This document shows positions 52,862 to 61,768 of a stretch of DNA of 64,000 bases, piece by piece. The position numbers and the translations under genes were made by a program. Within the stretch, counting starts at the first letter, position 1. The number at the start of each line of letters is the position of its first letter. The notes below the pieces were generated by a model. That model saw only the letters and a program-made list of their open reading frames with translations. It was not told the origin of the DNA and did not search any database. The stretch comes from Paracidovorax anthurii (GTDB taxonomy: Bacteria > Pseudomonadota > Gammaproteobacteria > Burkholderiales > Burkholderiaceae_C), in NCBI RefSeq assembly GCF_003269065.1, contig NZ_QLTA01000025.1:1-64000 (forward strand), given 5' to 3'.

Positions 52862-53980
52862 ATGCCGTTCAGCCGTCGCCTGCTGCTGCAATCCGCAGCG
52901 CTCACCCAGCTTCCCCTCATCGGCCGCGCCGCCCGGGCCGCCGACACCATCCGGGTCGGACAGACCGTGGCCCTGTCCGGCAGCTTCGGCGAAATGGGCA
53001 CCATGTACACCGCCGGGCTCAAGGCCGCCTTCGCCCACCACAACCAGCGCATGCCCCAGCGGAAAGTCGAGCTGATTTCCCTGGACGACAAGCTGGATGG
53101 CGCCCTCGCCACGCAGAACGCGAAAACGCTCATCGAGCAGGAGAACGCCGTCTCCATCATCGGCGTGACCGGCACCGGTGTGGCCCGGGCCATCATGCCC
53201 TACTGCGAAGACAAGAAAATCCCGCTCTTCGCCCTCACGGGCGATGACGCCCTGCGCAAGGTCAAGCAGCAATACACCTTCTTCTCCTGCGCCAGCTATG
53301 GGGACGAGGTCAAGAACATGGTCCGCCACGGCGCCACCATCGCGCACAAGAGCGTGTTCGTGGTGCACACCGACGTGCCCGCCGGCAGCACCTGGGTGGA
53401 GAGCGCCAAGGCCTCGGCGGCGGACAACAAGCTGGAATTCAAGGGATCGATCGCCGCCGCCCCCGACGGATCGAACGCGGACGCGGTGGCGCAGGCCTAC
53501 CTCGCCTCGAAGGCCAACTTCGTGGTGCTGGTCTATGCGGGCGCGGGCGTCAAGATCCTGCTGGAAAAGCTGCACCAGGCCCACGTCTATCCGGGCTCGA
53601 TCTACCTGCTCTCGCAAGGCGCCACGCCGGGGCTGGTCGAAACCACCCGCCACGACTCGTCCGGCCTCATCGTCTCCCAGGTCGTCCCCAACCCCTTCTC
53701 CGCCATCAACCCGCTGCTGCCCGAATACGAGGCGGCGCTGAAAGCCGCGTCGGCCCCCAAGAACTACCTGACCTACCAGGGCTTCCTGCTGGGCCAGATG
53801 TTCGTCGATGCGCTTTCCCGAATCCGGGGCAACGCCACGCCGGCCGCCATCACCGACGCGCTGCAGGACGCACCCTTCGCCTACAAGAACTACAAGCTGG
53901 ACTACACAGGCGGCAAACGGCTGGGCACGGCCTTTACCGACATCTCCATGCTGAGCAAGGACGGGCGGTTCATCTCGTGA
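52862..53980 (+). CDS. Branched-chain-amino-acid-type ABC substrate-binding protein (orphan)
   Basis: A 372-residue periplasmic-binding-protein fold I (LivK-like) protein. The signal sequence MPFSRRLLLQSAALTQLPLI has an SRRLLL twin-arginine-like motif and a cleavage site near AARAA. IRVGQTVALSGSFGEMGTMY is the typical first strand, DGALATQNAKTLIEQENAVS the next helix, and PLFALTGDDALRKVKQQYTF lies at the hinge. It has no transporter genes next to it, so it may serve a remote permease or a sensor. A long 5' gap contains the palindrome described above. Confidence 0.9.
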   Translation: MPFSRRLLLQSAALTQLPLIGRAARAADTIRVGQTVALSGSFGEMGTMYTAGLKAAFAHHNQRMPQRKVELISLDDKLDGALATQNAKTLIEQENAVSIIGVTGTGVARAIMPYCEDKKIPLFALTGDDALRKVKQQYTFFSCASYGDEVKNMVRHGATIAHKSVFVVHTDVPAGSTWVESAKASAADNKLEFKGSIAAAPDGSNADAVAQAYLASKANFVVLVYAGAGVKILLEKLHQAHVYPGSIYLLSQGATPGLVETTRHDSSGLIVSQVVPNPFSAINPLLPEYEAALKAASAPKNYLTYQGFLLGQMFVDALSRIRGNATPAAITDALQDAPFAYKNYKLDYTGGKRLGTAFTDISMLSKDGRFIS

Positions 53981-54209
53981 GCATGGCGGGGCAACGGTGA
54001 CGAACGGCGCCCGGCGCCGCGCCCCCTTCGCCCATCAACCGTGAATGCGGAGCGCCGCCATGGCTGCGCTGCCGCCATACGCCAGACGCTTGCCGGGGGT
54101 ACCGTGAGGTGCGGCGGGCCTCCCGGCCAAGACAGCACTGTGGCCAGATAAGCCGATGCGAGTCCGCTTCCCGGACTTTTCCCTCCAGGCGGTTGCGTCT
54201 CACCACCGA

Positions 54210-54230
54210 ATGGTTGTATTCTGCAACCAT
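54210..54230. promoter_or_regulatory. MarR-type operator (inverted repeat)
   Basis: ATGGTTG and CAACCAT form a perfect seven-base inverted repeat around TATTCTG, 22-42 bases upstream of the MarR-GNAT start. Its size and spacing suit a MarR dimer, so autorepression is likely. The rest of the 271-base gap from 53981 shows no gene. Confidence 0.6.
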
Positions 54231-54251
54231 ATTCCAAAGAAGCGTCCGGCC

Positions 54252-55193
54252 ATGAACACCGATCCGCCCCTGGTTGCAGAAATCCGCGCCGCATCGCGCG
54301 CGATGGTGCGTGAGCTGGGTTTCATGGGCGGAGATTTCGCCGGAACCGATCTTTCACCGTCCGCGGTACACGCGCTGATCGAGATTGAAAACGGCGGCGT
54401 CACGGCGCGCGACCTCGGCACGCTCCTTCGCCTCGAAAAATCCAGCGTCAGCCGCATGCTGCGCAAGCTGGTGGAGTCCGGCGACGTGCAGGAAGCGGCG
54501 GGAGAGAACGACGGCCGCGTCAAGAGGCTGTCCCTGACGGCGGCTGGCAAGCAGCGGGTTGCGGCGATCCATGCCTTCGCCCGCGCGCAGGTCGCCCAGG
54601 CGCTGGGCCGCCTGCAACCCGGCCAGGGCCACACCGTGCTGGAAGGAATGCGCCTCTACACCCATGCCCTCGCCCCCCCTGCGGGCAACGAGAAGGCCGC
54701 TGCGCGCATCGAACTCGTGCGTGGCTACCGGCCGGGCCTCATCGCGCGCATCACGGAAATGCACGCGCTCTACTACGCGCGGGCCTCGGGATTCGGCCAG
54801 CGCTTCGAGTCGGTCGTGGCGAGCGGCCTGGCCGAGTTCTGCCATCGGCTGGAGAAACCACAGAACGCGATCTGGACAGCCAGGCAAGACGGCCAAATCG
54901 TCGGCTCCGTCGCGATCGACGGCGAAGACCTGGGCGCGGACACGGCGCATCTGCGCTGGTTCATCGTGGACGACGGCGTGCGCGGCAGCGGTGCCGGAAA
55001 AAACCTGCTGGACACCGCCCTGGCATTCGCTGACAAGCGCGGCTTTGCGCAAACGCACCTGTGGACGTTCTCGAGCCTCGATGCCGCACGGCACCTCTAC
55101 GAAACGAGGGGCTTTGCGCTGGCAGAGGAATGGCCCGGCACGCAATGGGGCAAGGAAGTCCTGGAGCAACGTTTTGCCAGGCGCTGTCCATGA
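54252..55193 (+). CDS. MarR-GNAT fusion protein
   Basis: A 313-residue bifunctional protein. Residues ~1-145 form a MarR winged helix (SPSAVHALIEIENGGVTARD, then LRLEKSSVSRMLRKLVESGD and DGRVKRLSLTAAGKQ). Residues ~160-313 are a GNAT acetyltransferase (LRWFIVDDGVRGSGAGKNLL is the acetyl-CoA loop, ARHLYETRGFALAEEWPG motif B). Such fusions couple small-molecule sensing to acetylation; targets are unknown. The start MNTDPPLVAEIRAASRAM was chosen because it begins the MarR homology, although the frame stays open upstream. Convergent with the low-GC immunity-type gene, eight bases apart. Confidence 0.9.
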   Translation: MNTDPPLVAEIRAASRAMVRELGFMGGDFAGTDLSPSAVHALIEIENGGVTARDLGTLLRLEKSSVSRMLRKLVESGDVQEAAGENDGRVKRLSLTAAGKQRVAAIHAFARAQVAQALGRLQPGQGHTVLEGMRLYTHALAPPAGNEKAAARIELVRGYRPGLIARITEMHALYYARASGFGQRFESVVASGLAEFCHRLEKPQNAIWTARQDGQIVGSVAIDGEDLGADTAHLRWFIVDDGVRGSGAGKNLLDTALAFADKRGFAQTHLWTFSSLDAARHLYETRGFALAEEWPGTQWGKEVLEQRFARRCP

Positions 55194-55201
55194 CGAGCCT
55201 G

Positions 55202-55456
55202 TCATTTATCTTTCACCAATGGATCGATCCATCGATACAAAAAGAAGTTATACAAAAACCCAGGCAGACTCCCATAATCAATCAAGAAAGCAATCCACCA
55301 CCAAGAATTTTCATAAAGATAGATTCCCAGGGCCAAAAAAATACCACCAACAACTGGAATCCAGGAAGCCCTAGATTTTCTGAAAAATATATTATAAAAA
55401 ACAACCCAATTATATAAAATAAAAGATAAACCAATGACAATCACAATGGTTTTCAT
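55202..55456 (-). CDS. Small membrane protein, candidate immunity protein of the RHS toxin
   Basis: An 84-residue protein I do not recognise. It is highly hydrophobic with about three membrane segments (TIVIVIGLSFILYNWVVFYN, WIPVVGGIFLALGIYLY and WWWIAFLIDYGSLPGFLYNF) and a short charged tail (WIDPLVKDK). The gene is strikingly AT-rich against the surrounding GC-rich DNA, a sign of horizontal transfer. Its start overlaps the stop of the RHS gene by ATGA, so the two are translationally coupled. Position, size and composition match immunity genes of polymorphic toxins; a membrane location may hint that the toxin acts at the inner membrane. Confidence 0.72.
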   Translation of the reverse strand: MKTIVIVIGLSFILYNWVVFYNIFFRKSRASWIPVVGGIFLALGIYLYENSWWWIAFLIDYGSLPGFLYNFFLYRWIDPLVKDK

Positions 55457-58400
55457 GGTCGATATATCCTCTGTCCAAAAATTATCTTGAAGGTCTCCCA
55501 GCCACCCGGATTGACCAAGGACGAATTAGGCACTTGATAGCTAGCCCCAGTTGAATATGGTGCTGGCTGGTTCCAGGGGGTTCTCTCCCACTTAAAGGAG
55601 CGCACGTAGTTCCAGCGATTGACACCACCTTTCATCACCCAATCTCCAGCTTCAAGTCCTTCGCGACCCCAGCGAGAAACAGTGACGGTCTCAGGCGCTG
55701 CACAAAACAAAGGCGCAGATGCAGACCCGACCAATCCAATTGCAGAAGGTGTAAGGCCAGCAGTAACGGCAGGCATCGTCACAGCTCTGGTCCATGCCCC
55801 GGCCCTTACCGCCTCATCGAGCGTTGTATTTCGCCTCGCTCCTGCAAGCGTCGTCAAGTCAAGAAACTGCAACCCCTCGGGATCGATGAAGGAAAGCGGA
55901 TTCCCCCCCACATACCCAAACCGATTCCACCCGCCCTCCAGCCCGATCGGGTCCGCCTGGATGTATCTCCCCATCCCCGCGTCGTAGTACCGATGCAGGT
56001 TGTAGCTCAGCCCCGTCTCCCCATCCCACACCTGCCCCGGGTACCGCAGGTCGAACCGCACCGCTTCGCCGTAGCTGCGCACTCCCGCTTCCCCGCTCTG
56101 CGCATAGCCCGTCGCTCCCGTCGTCGGATTCGCCTCTCCAAATCCCGTGATCAGCCATTGCCACACCACCTGCCCCTGGGCATTGGTCAGCCGCCTCGGC
56201 GTATTCAGGTGGTCCGCATCGATCGCATACAGCCTCCCGTTGATCTGCGCGGCCACCGGCATCGGGCCTGAGGCCGTCGGCAGCCAGATCACCTCCGTGC
56301 TGTCCATCTCGCCTGGGGGCGCCGCGCTGTCGCCGCTTCGGCGGTTGCCGTACTGACCCAGCACCGTGCTGCCGATGCCGTCCTCCGCATACACGGTCTG
56401 CTGCGTGGTCGCCGGGTTGTCTGCTCCCGACAGGCGCGCATCGCGCTTGAACACGCGCTGGCCCAGTGCATTGGTCGTGTAGCTGACGGCCAGCGCGTTG
56501 GCCGGGTCGTTGCTCGCTCCCACCTTCGCGATGCGCCCATCCACACCGTAGTGCAGGTAGGTGTCGCCCTTCTTCGTGAGCGCCCCCGTCGCATCCTGGC
56601 TGTAGTTCACCTGGGTGCTGCTGGCGGTCGTCCCTGCCGACGTGAAGGTCTCCGCATACCCCTGCAGCCGGTTGCTGCCCGCCACCCGCGCATAGACCCG
56701 CTCCAGTGTGTCGTTGCCCGCCCCCGTCGCGCTCGTGTGGTGCACCTGCGTGCGGTTGCCGTTGGCATCCCACGCATAGCCGCTGGCCGTCGCCCCCAGC
56801 GTATCCCCCAGGCCCCAGCCCAGGGGCAAAGTCAGGTCCGCCGGCGCGCTGTGGGCGCTGGCCGTGAGGCGCCCCACGGTGTCGTAGGTGAACACGCTCG
56901 TGAGCGTGGCCTGCTGGGCGGTGTGGGTGCTGCTGTCCGCTCCCGGCAGGGCGTGGCGCTGCTGGATGCGCGTGACGCGCCCCGCGCCGTCCCACACGAG
57001 CTCAGGCAGCAGCCGGCTCGCGGCCAGTTGCCCTGCCGTGGTGTAGCTGCGCTGCTCGCTCTGGCCCGGGTTCAGTCCGCTCCACTGCCAGGCCGTGGGC
57101 TGGCCCAGCGGGCTCCAGGTGAGGCCCGCCACCAGCGGCTGGCCATTCCACTGCAGCCCCGTGAGCTGGCCCGTGGCGTCGTACTGGTATTGCAGCTGCC
57201 GGCCACTGGGGTAGGTGATCGCTGCGATCTGCCCCGCCCCCGCGCTGCCCGCGGCCCCATAGCGGTAGCCCAGCGTGCGGCTGTCGCCATTGGCCAGGAT
57301 CTCGGTCTTGCGCGTGATGCGCCCCTGCAGGTCGCGCTGGTAGCGCGTGGTGACCTCCGGGTCCTGGATCTCGCTCAACTGTCCGGCGCTGGCCTGGGGC
57401 GCGCCCTCGGCGTTGTAGTCAGAGCCGGACAGGTCATAGCGCAGGAGGGTGGTTCGGCTCGTTCCTGTACCGCCGCTGGCACTGCTCACGATCTGCGTGG
57501 GCCGGCCCAGCGCATCGCGTGTGATGCTGCTCGCGCGCCCCAAGGCGTCGGTGATCGCCTGCGGCAGGCCCAGCGCGTCGTAGGTGGTTGTGAGCGGGCC
57601 GCCGTCCGGCGTGCTCTCCTGCAGCGCATTGCCCAGCGCGTCGCGCACGTATCCCGTCGCCACGCCCTGGAAGTCCGTGGCCTGCACCACCGCGTCCCGC
57701 GCGTCGTAGGCCAGCGTGGCGCTGGCGTTCTGCGCGTTGGTGATGGTCTTCACGCGCCGCAGCGCATCCAGTGCCAGGGTGGTGCTGCGGCTGGCGCCAT
57801 CGACCGTCTCGGTGCTGCGCACCTGTTCGCCGTTGGCGTCGTAGCCGAAGCCGGTGGTCACGCTGCTGCTACTGCCGCTACCGGCACCGCCCAGGGTCAC
57901 GCGCTCCACGCGGTTGAGGCCGTTGATGCTGCGCGCCAGTTGCCAGGCCGCCTGCCCTTGCGCGTCGGCAATGGTCTCGCCCACCGGGTTGCCCAGGCCG
58001 TCGAGCGTGTAGCTGGCGCTCGCGCCCCGGTTGTCGCTCCAGCCCGTGGGGCGCTGGGCCGCGTCGTACTGGTAGGTGATCTGGTAGCCCTCGGGGGTGC
58101 TGGCGGTGGCCAGTTGCCCGGTGGGGCGGTAGGTGTAGAGCGAGACCTCCTCACCGCGCTCCAGGCGCGTCAGGCGCCCGCGCGGGTCGTAGGCGTAGCG
58201 GCTCACGAGGCCCGTGGCGGCGGTGTGGGTGAGCACCCGGCCCGCCGCGTCGTGGGTGTAGGTGTCGCTCTGGCCCAGGGCGTTGGTGGCCTGGGTGAGG
58301 TGGCCCTGCGCGTCGTAGCCGAAGGTGGTGACCGCGCCGCTCGGCTCCGTGGCCGTGGCGACGAGGCCCGAGGGGTGGTAGGTCCAGCCCCAGGTGCGCG

Positions 58401-60075
58401 TGCGCGCCGGGCTGACGCTGGTGTCCGTCACCACCCGCGTGAGCAGGTTGCCCACGCCGTCGTAGCTGTAGGCCGTCTCGCGCCCGGCTTCCGTGACCTT
58501 GACGGGCAGGTGCCATTGCGGATGCCATTCGGTCGTGGTGGTGCGCGCCTCGGGGGTGCCGGCCGCCTGCGTGGTGCCCAGGGGCAGCCGCCGGCCCGTG
58601 TCCCACTGGTAGGTGGTGACCGTGCCCAGGAAGTCGGTCTCCGATTCGATCAGGCCCAGCGCGTTCTGGACGCGGCTGGCGGCGTCGGGCCGGCCGGTGC
58701 CGTCGGGCGTGTCGGCCCCGGTGACGGCCAGCTTGCCCTGATTGAGGCCGTAGTGGAAGGTGCGCACGGTGCCCAGCGGGTCGGTCACGGTGGCGGCGGA
58801 GCCGTCGCCGGCCGGGTAGCTCACCTGGTAGCGCTCCACGCCACCGGCCAGCTCGGTGCTGGTGGCGCGGCCCGCGCCGTCGTAGCCGAAGGTGCCCCAG
58901 CGCGCTCCGCTCTCGTCCACGATGCCGGTCAGGGCCTGGGGGTAGTCGCCGTTTTCGTAGAGGAAGGCGCGGCTCTGGCCGTCGGGGGCGGTGACGCTGG
59001 AGAGGCGCCCGCTGGCGTCGTAGGCGTAGCCGATCACCTGCGGGCCGGGCACGGTGACGGAGGTGAGCCGGCCGGCACTGTCGTAGGCGAGGGAGAGCGT
59101 CTGCCCGAATCCGTTGGAGACGGAGGCCAGCCGGCCCGAGGCGTGGTAGGTGTAGGTGGTGACCCAGCCGTTGCGGGCGGTGATCGAGAGGAGCCGGCCG
59201 CTGGCGCTGGCGCTGCTGAACTGCAGGACGGCATCGTCGTCGCTGCGCCGGTAGATCCAGGTGCCCTGGGAGGGCTGCGACAGGCTGTCGTTGCTGGTGC
59301 CCGTCCAGTCGCTGGCGCCGGTGGCCTGGAAGAAGGTGCGCAGGCGGCCGTCCCCGGTGGAGATGCTGACGCTTTTGCCGGTGGGCGTGGCGGTGATGGT
59401 CAGGCTGGCGAGGTGGTTGTGGCTCCAGGCGGTCCCCAGGGGCCCCTGCGGCCGGCCCGGGTCCTTGGCCCAGGTGCTCTGGTATTCGCGGACGAAGGAC
59501 AGCGCGGCCGGCCCTTGCCCGCTCCAGTCCGTCTCGCTGCGGACCTTCGCTTCGCTGGCCGGCACGATGGGGTGCCCCACGTCCACGCCGGAGGCCCTGC
59601 ACGATCCCTCCACGGGCTCCGGCGCGGCGGGAATGCAGGAGTTGCTGGGCACGTCCTCCGCGAAGCCAGGGCGGCAGGTGCACGATTCGCCCACCTGGGT
59701 GCTGTTGGGCGGACAGGCCGGGGTCGTGCTTTTCCAGAGATAGAACCAGTAGTAGCCCGCCCCCGCAGCCGTGTCGCCCCAGCAGTAGTCGCCATCGGCG
59801 CCGAAACTGATGACGTCGGGGTACTGGCTGGTGTACCAGGCGCAGAGGCCTTCCTTGGTGGAAAACCGGGGCGTACCCGTCGGATGGTGGTACTCGATGC
59901 CCTTCTGCAGCCATGCATTGGCAGAGACGCTGCCTATCAGCAAGACCAGCCCGAGCATGGCACGCGCGAGCAAGCCCGAGCCCCACCGGCGGTGATAGCG
60001 CACCGGCCGTGCCGGTATCAGTCGATCCACGACACGCGCGCCGCCCTGCGGCGCGCCCTGTTCCAAGCGTTGCAT
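55453..60075 (-). CDS. RHS-repeat polymorphic toxin
   Basis: A 1540-residue protein. Residues ~36-54 form a signal- or anchor-like segment (LLARAMLGLVLLIGSVSANA), followed by a cysteine-rich stretch (CPPNSTQVGESCTCRPGF), a DUF6531-like start (PIVPASEAKVRSETDWSGQG) and ~25 YD repeats of the type Y-D-x-x-G-R-L-x-x-x. The RHS core ends at the hallmark RYIQADPIGLEGGWNRFGYV and GGNPLSFIDPEGL. The last ~137 residues are the variable toxin part, with SRWGREGLEAGDWVMKGG and SFKWERTPWNQPAP, not matched to a known activity. GC content falls in this tail. No VgrG or PAAR gene is adjacent, so Sec/surface display or a remote T6SS are both possible. Confidence 0.93.
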   Translation of the reverse strand: MQRLEQGAPQGGARVVDRLIPARPVRYHRRWGSGLLARAMLGLVLLIGSVSANAWLQKGIEYHHPTGTPRFSTKEGLCAWYTSQYPDVISFGADGDYCWGDTAAGAGYYWFYLWKSTTPACPPNSTQVGESCTCRPGFAEDVPSNSCIPAAPEPVEGSCRASGVDVGHPIVPASEAKVRSETDWSGQGPAALSFVREYQSTWAKDPGRPQGPLGTAWSHNHLASLTITATPTGKSVSISTGDGRLRTFFQATGASDWTGTSNDSLSQPSQGTWIYRRSDDDAVLQFSSASASGRLLSITARNGWVTTYTYHASGRLASVSNGFGQTLSLAYDSAGRLTSVTVPGPQVIGYAYDASGRLSSVTAPDGQSRAFLYENGDYPQALTGIVDESGARWGTFGYDGAGRATSTELAGGVERYQVSYPAGDGSAATVTDPLGTVRTFHYGLNQGKLAVTGADTPDGTGRPDAASRVQNALGLIESETDFLGTVTTYQWDTGRRLPLGTTQAAGTPEARTTTTEWHPQWHLPVKVTEAGRETAYSYDGVGNLLTRVVTDTSVSPARTRTWGWTYHPSGLVATATEPSGAVTTFGYDAQGHLTQATNALGQSDTYTHDAAGRVLTHTAATGLVSRYAYDPRGRLTRLERGEEVSLYTYRPTGQLATASTPEGYQITYQYDAAQRPTGWSDNRGASASYTLDGLGNPVGETIADAQGQAAWQLARSINGLNRVERVTLGGAGSGSSSSVTTGFGYDANGEQVRSTETVDGASRSTTLALDALRRVKTITNAQNASATLAYDARDAVVQATDFQGVATGYVRDALGNALQESTPDGGPLTTTYDALGLPQAITDALGRASSITRDALGRPTQIVSSASGGTGTSRTTLLRYDLSGSDYNAEGAPQASAGQLSEIQDPEVTTRYQRDLQGRITRKTEILANGDSRTLGYRYGAAGSAGAGQIAAITYPSGRQLQYQYDATGQLTGLQWNGQPLVAGLTWSPLGQPTAWQWSGLNPGQSEQRSYTTAGQLAASRLLPELVWDGAGRVTRIQQRHALPGADSSTHTAQQATLTSVFTYDTVGRLTASAHSAPADLTLPLGWGLGDTLGATASGYAWDANGNRTQVHHTSATGAGNDTLERVYARVAGSNRLQGYAETFTSAGTTASSTQVNYSQDATGALTKKGDTYLHYGVDGRIAKVGASNDPANALAVSYTTNALGQRVFKRDARLSGADNPATTQQTVYAEDGIGSTVLGQYGNRRSGDSAAPPGEMDSTEVIWLPTASGPMPVAAQINGRLYAIDADHLNTPRRLTNAQGQVVWQWLITGFGEANPTTGATGYAQSGEAGVRSYGEAVRFDLRYPGQVWDGETGLSYNLHRYYDAGMGRYIQADPIGLEGGWNRFGYVGGNPLSFIDPEGLQFLDLTTLAGARRNTTLDEAVRAGAWTRAVTMPAVTAGLTPSAIGLVGSASAPLFCAAPETVTVSRWGREGLEAGDWVMKGGVNRWNYVRSFKWERTPWNQPAPYSTGASYQVPNSSLVNPGGWETFKIIFGQRIYRP

Positions 60076-60141
60076 GCCTCTCCCCTCTATCGATCTGCCG
60101 ATGGCCGGCCCCCCAGCGGAAGCCCGGCCTTGATCTCTCTC

Positions 60142-60170
60142 GATCGCCCGCCGTGCGCCTGCGGGCGATC
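60142..60170. terminator. Strong stem-loop between RHS and an upstream convergent-side gene
   Basis: GATCGCCCGC and GCGGGCGATC form a perfect ten-base stem around a nine-base loop. It lies 34 bases after the stop of the binding-protein gene at 60205, in the gap before the RHS start. There is no T run, so it is more likely a Rho-assisted or 3'-end stem than a classic terminator. Confidence 0.5.
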
Positions 60171-60204
60171 CCGCCTAACCCACAGTCACGCGGCGGTTAC
60201 GCGC

Positions 60205-61554
60205 TCACGGCCGCCGCATCTCGCAGCGCTGCGGCATCTCGGCCTTCTCCGCCGCGATGCGCCGCACCACGCGGAAGCCGTACCCCGAGCCTTCCACGTC
60301 GAATTGCACGCCCGGCGTGCCGGCGCGCTCCATCACGCCCACGACCAGCGGCTGCTGGAACTGGTGGTCGGCCGCGCGCATGGCGCCACTCTGGCCGGCA
60401 AGCTGCACGCGCGAGGTTTCCATCGCGCGGGCGACGGCGGTGGTGTCGGTGGTGCCGGCACGCTCCATGGACTCGGCGAGCGATTCGACCATAAGCTGCA
60501 TGCGCATGTGGACGTAGTCGTCGGCGGGGCTGGGAAAGCGCTGGCGGAAGGCGCGGTAGAAGGCCTCGCTTTCCTTGGTGGGCACGTTGGGCAGCCAGTC
60601 GGCCACGGCCACGACCTTGCCCACGCCGGCATCGCCCAGCGCGGCGGGGGCGCCCAGGGCATTGCCGTAGAAGGTGTAGAAGGTGCCGGCATAGCCCACC
60701 TCGCGCGCGGCCTTGACGAGCAGGGTGAGGTCGTTGCCCCAGTTGCCGGTGATGACGGCCTGGGCGCCGCTGGCGTGGATCTTGACGGCGTAGGGCGCGA
60801 AGTCCTTCACGCGGCCCACGGGGTGGAGTTCGTCGCCCAGGATCTTCACGTCGGGGCGCTGGGCGGCCAGTTGGCGTTTGGCCTCGCGCAGCACGGCCTG
60901 GCCGAAGCTGTAGTCCTGGCCGATGAGGTACACGCCCTGCAGGGCCTTGTCCTCGCGGATCGTTTCCATGAGCGCGGCCATGCGCATGTCGGCATGGGCG
61001 TCGAAGCGGAAGTGCCAGAAGCTGCACTTCTCGTTGGTCAGGATGGGATCGACGGCGGAGTAGTTGAGGAAGAGCACGCGCCGCGCGGGGTCGCGCTCGT
61101 TGTGCTTGTTGACGGCCTCGATGAGCACGGCGGCGGTGGCCGAGGAGTTTCCCTGCAGGATGACGCGCGCGCCGGCGTCGATGGCGGCGCGCAGGGCCGA
61201 GAGCGCCTCTTCGTTCTGGCCCTTGCTGTCGTAGCGCTCCAGCGCCAGGGGGCGCGCGCCGCCGGCCGCCGCGGGCAGGCGCACGCCGCCGCGCGCGTTG
61301 ACGCGCTCCGCGGCCCAGAGCACGTTGCGGAACACGGCCTCGCCGGTGTTGGCGAAGGGGCCGGAGAGGCTTTCGATGAGGGCCACCTTCACGGGCGGGG
61401 CCGCCAGCGCCGGGGCGGGCGCGGCGGCGGGCGAAGCGGCGGTGGCGGCGGTGGCGCCGACGGAGCCCCACAGGGCCAGCGCGGCCGCGAGGGCGATGGA
61501 GCCCCGGCGCAGGCCGGCATGCACGGAGCGGAGGGAGGGCGAGAAAGCGGTCAT
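60205..61554 (-). CDS. Branched-chain-amino-acid-type ABC substrate-binding protein (second orphan)
   Basis: A 449-residue periplasmic-binding-protein fold I protein. After a long Ala-rich signal region (RGSIALAAALALWGSVGATA), VKVALIESLSGPFANTGEAV is the first strand, RYDSKGQNEEALSALRAAID the second helix, and VYLIGQDYSFGQAVLREAKR the ligand hinge. The ligand is probably a small amino acid or urea/amide-type solute. No permease or ATPase gene flanks it. The ATG at 61554 (MTAFSPSLRS) was preferred over an upstream one at 61602 because signal features start there. Confidence 0.88.
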   Translation of the reverse strand: MTAFSPSLRSVHAGLRRGSIALAAALALWGSVGATAATAASPAAAPAPALAAPPVKVALIESLSGPFANTGEAVFRNVLWAAERVNARGGVRLPAAAGGARPLALERYDSKGQNEEALSALRAAIDAGARVILQGNSSATAAVLIEAVNKHNERDPARRVLFLNYSAVDPILTNEKCSFWHFRFDAHADMRMAALMETIREDKALQGVYLIGQDYSFGQAVLREAKRQLAAQRPDVKILGDELHPVGRVKDFAPYAVKIHASGAQAVITGNWGNDLTLLVKAAREVGYAGTFYTFYGNALGAPAALGDAGVGKVVAVADWLPNVPTKESEAFYRAFRQRFPSPADDYVHMRMQLMVESLAESMERAGTTDTTAVARAMETSRVQLAGQSGAMRAADHQFQQPLVVGVMERAGTPGVQFDVEGSGYGFRVVRRIAAEKAEMPQRCEMRRP

Positions 61555-61768
61555 GGAGAAGGCGGTCGGAAAAAAGCCGTGCGCGGGCCGTGCACGGGCC
61601 ATACGCGCGCACGGGGCCGAAAGACGGCGGGGCGCCCACGGCCCACGCGCGGGCTTTCAGGAAAAGCCCGCCAGATGGAACGAAGGCGGCGGCGCGGCAG
61701 TGTATCGGACGGCCCCGGCCGGGGCCAGCGCCGGCGGAAGCGGGCCGCCGGTTGACGCTGGGACGGCG

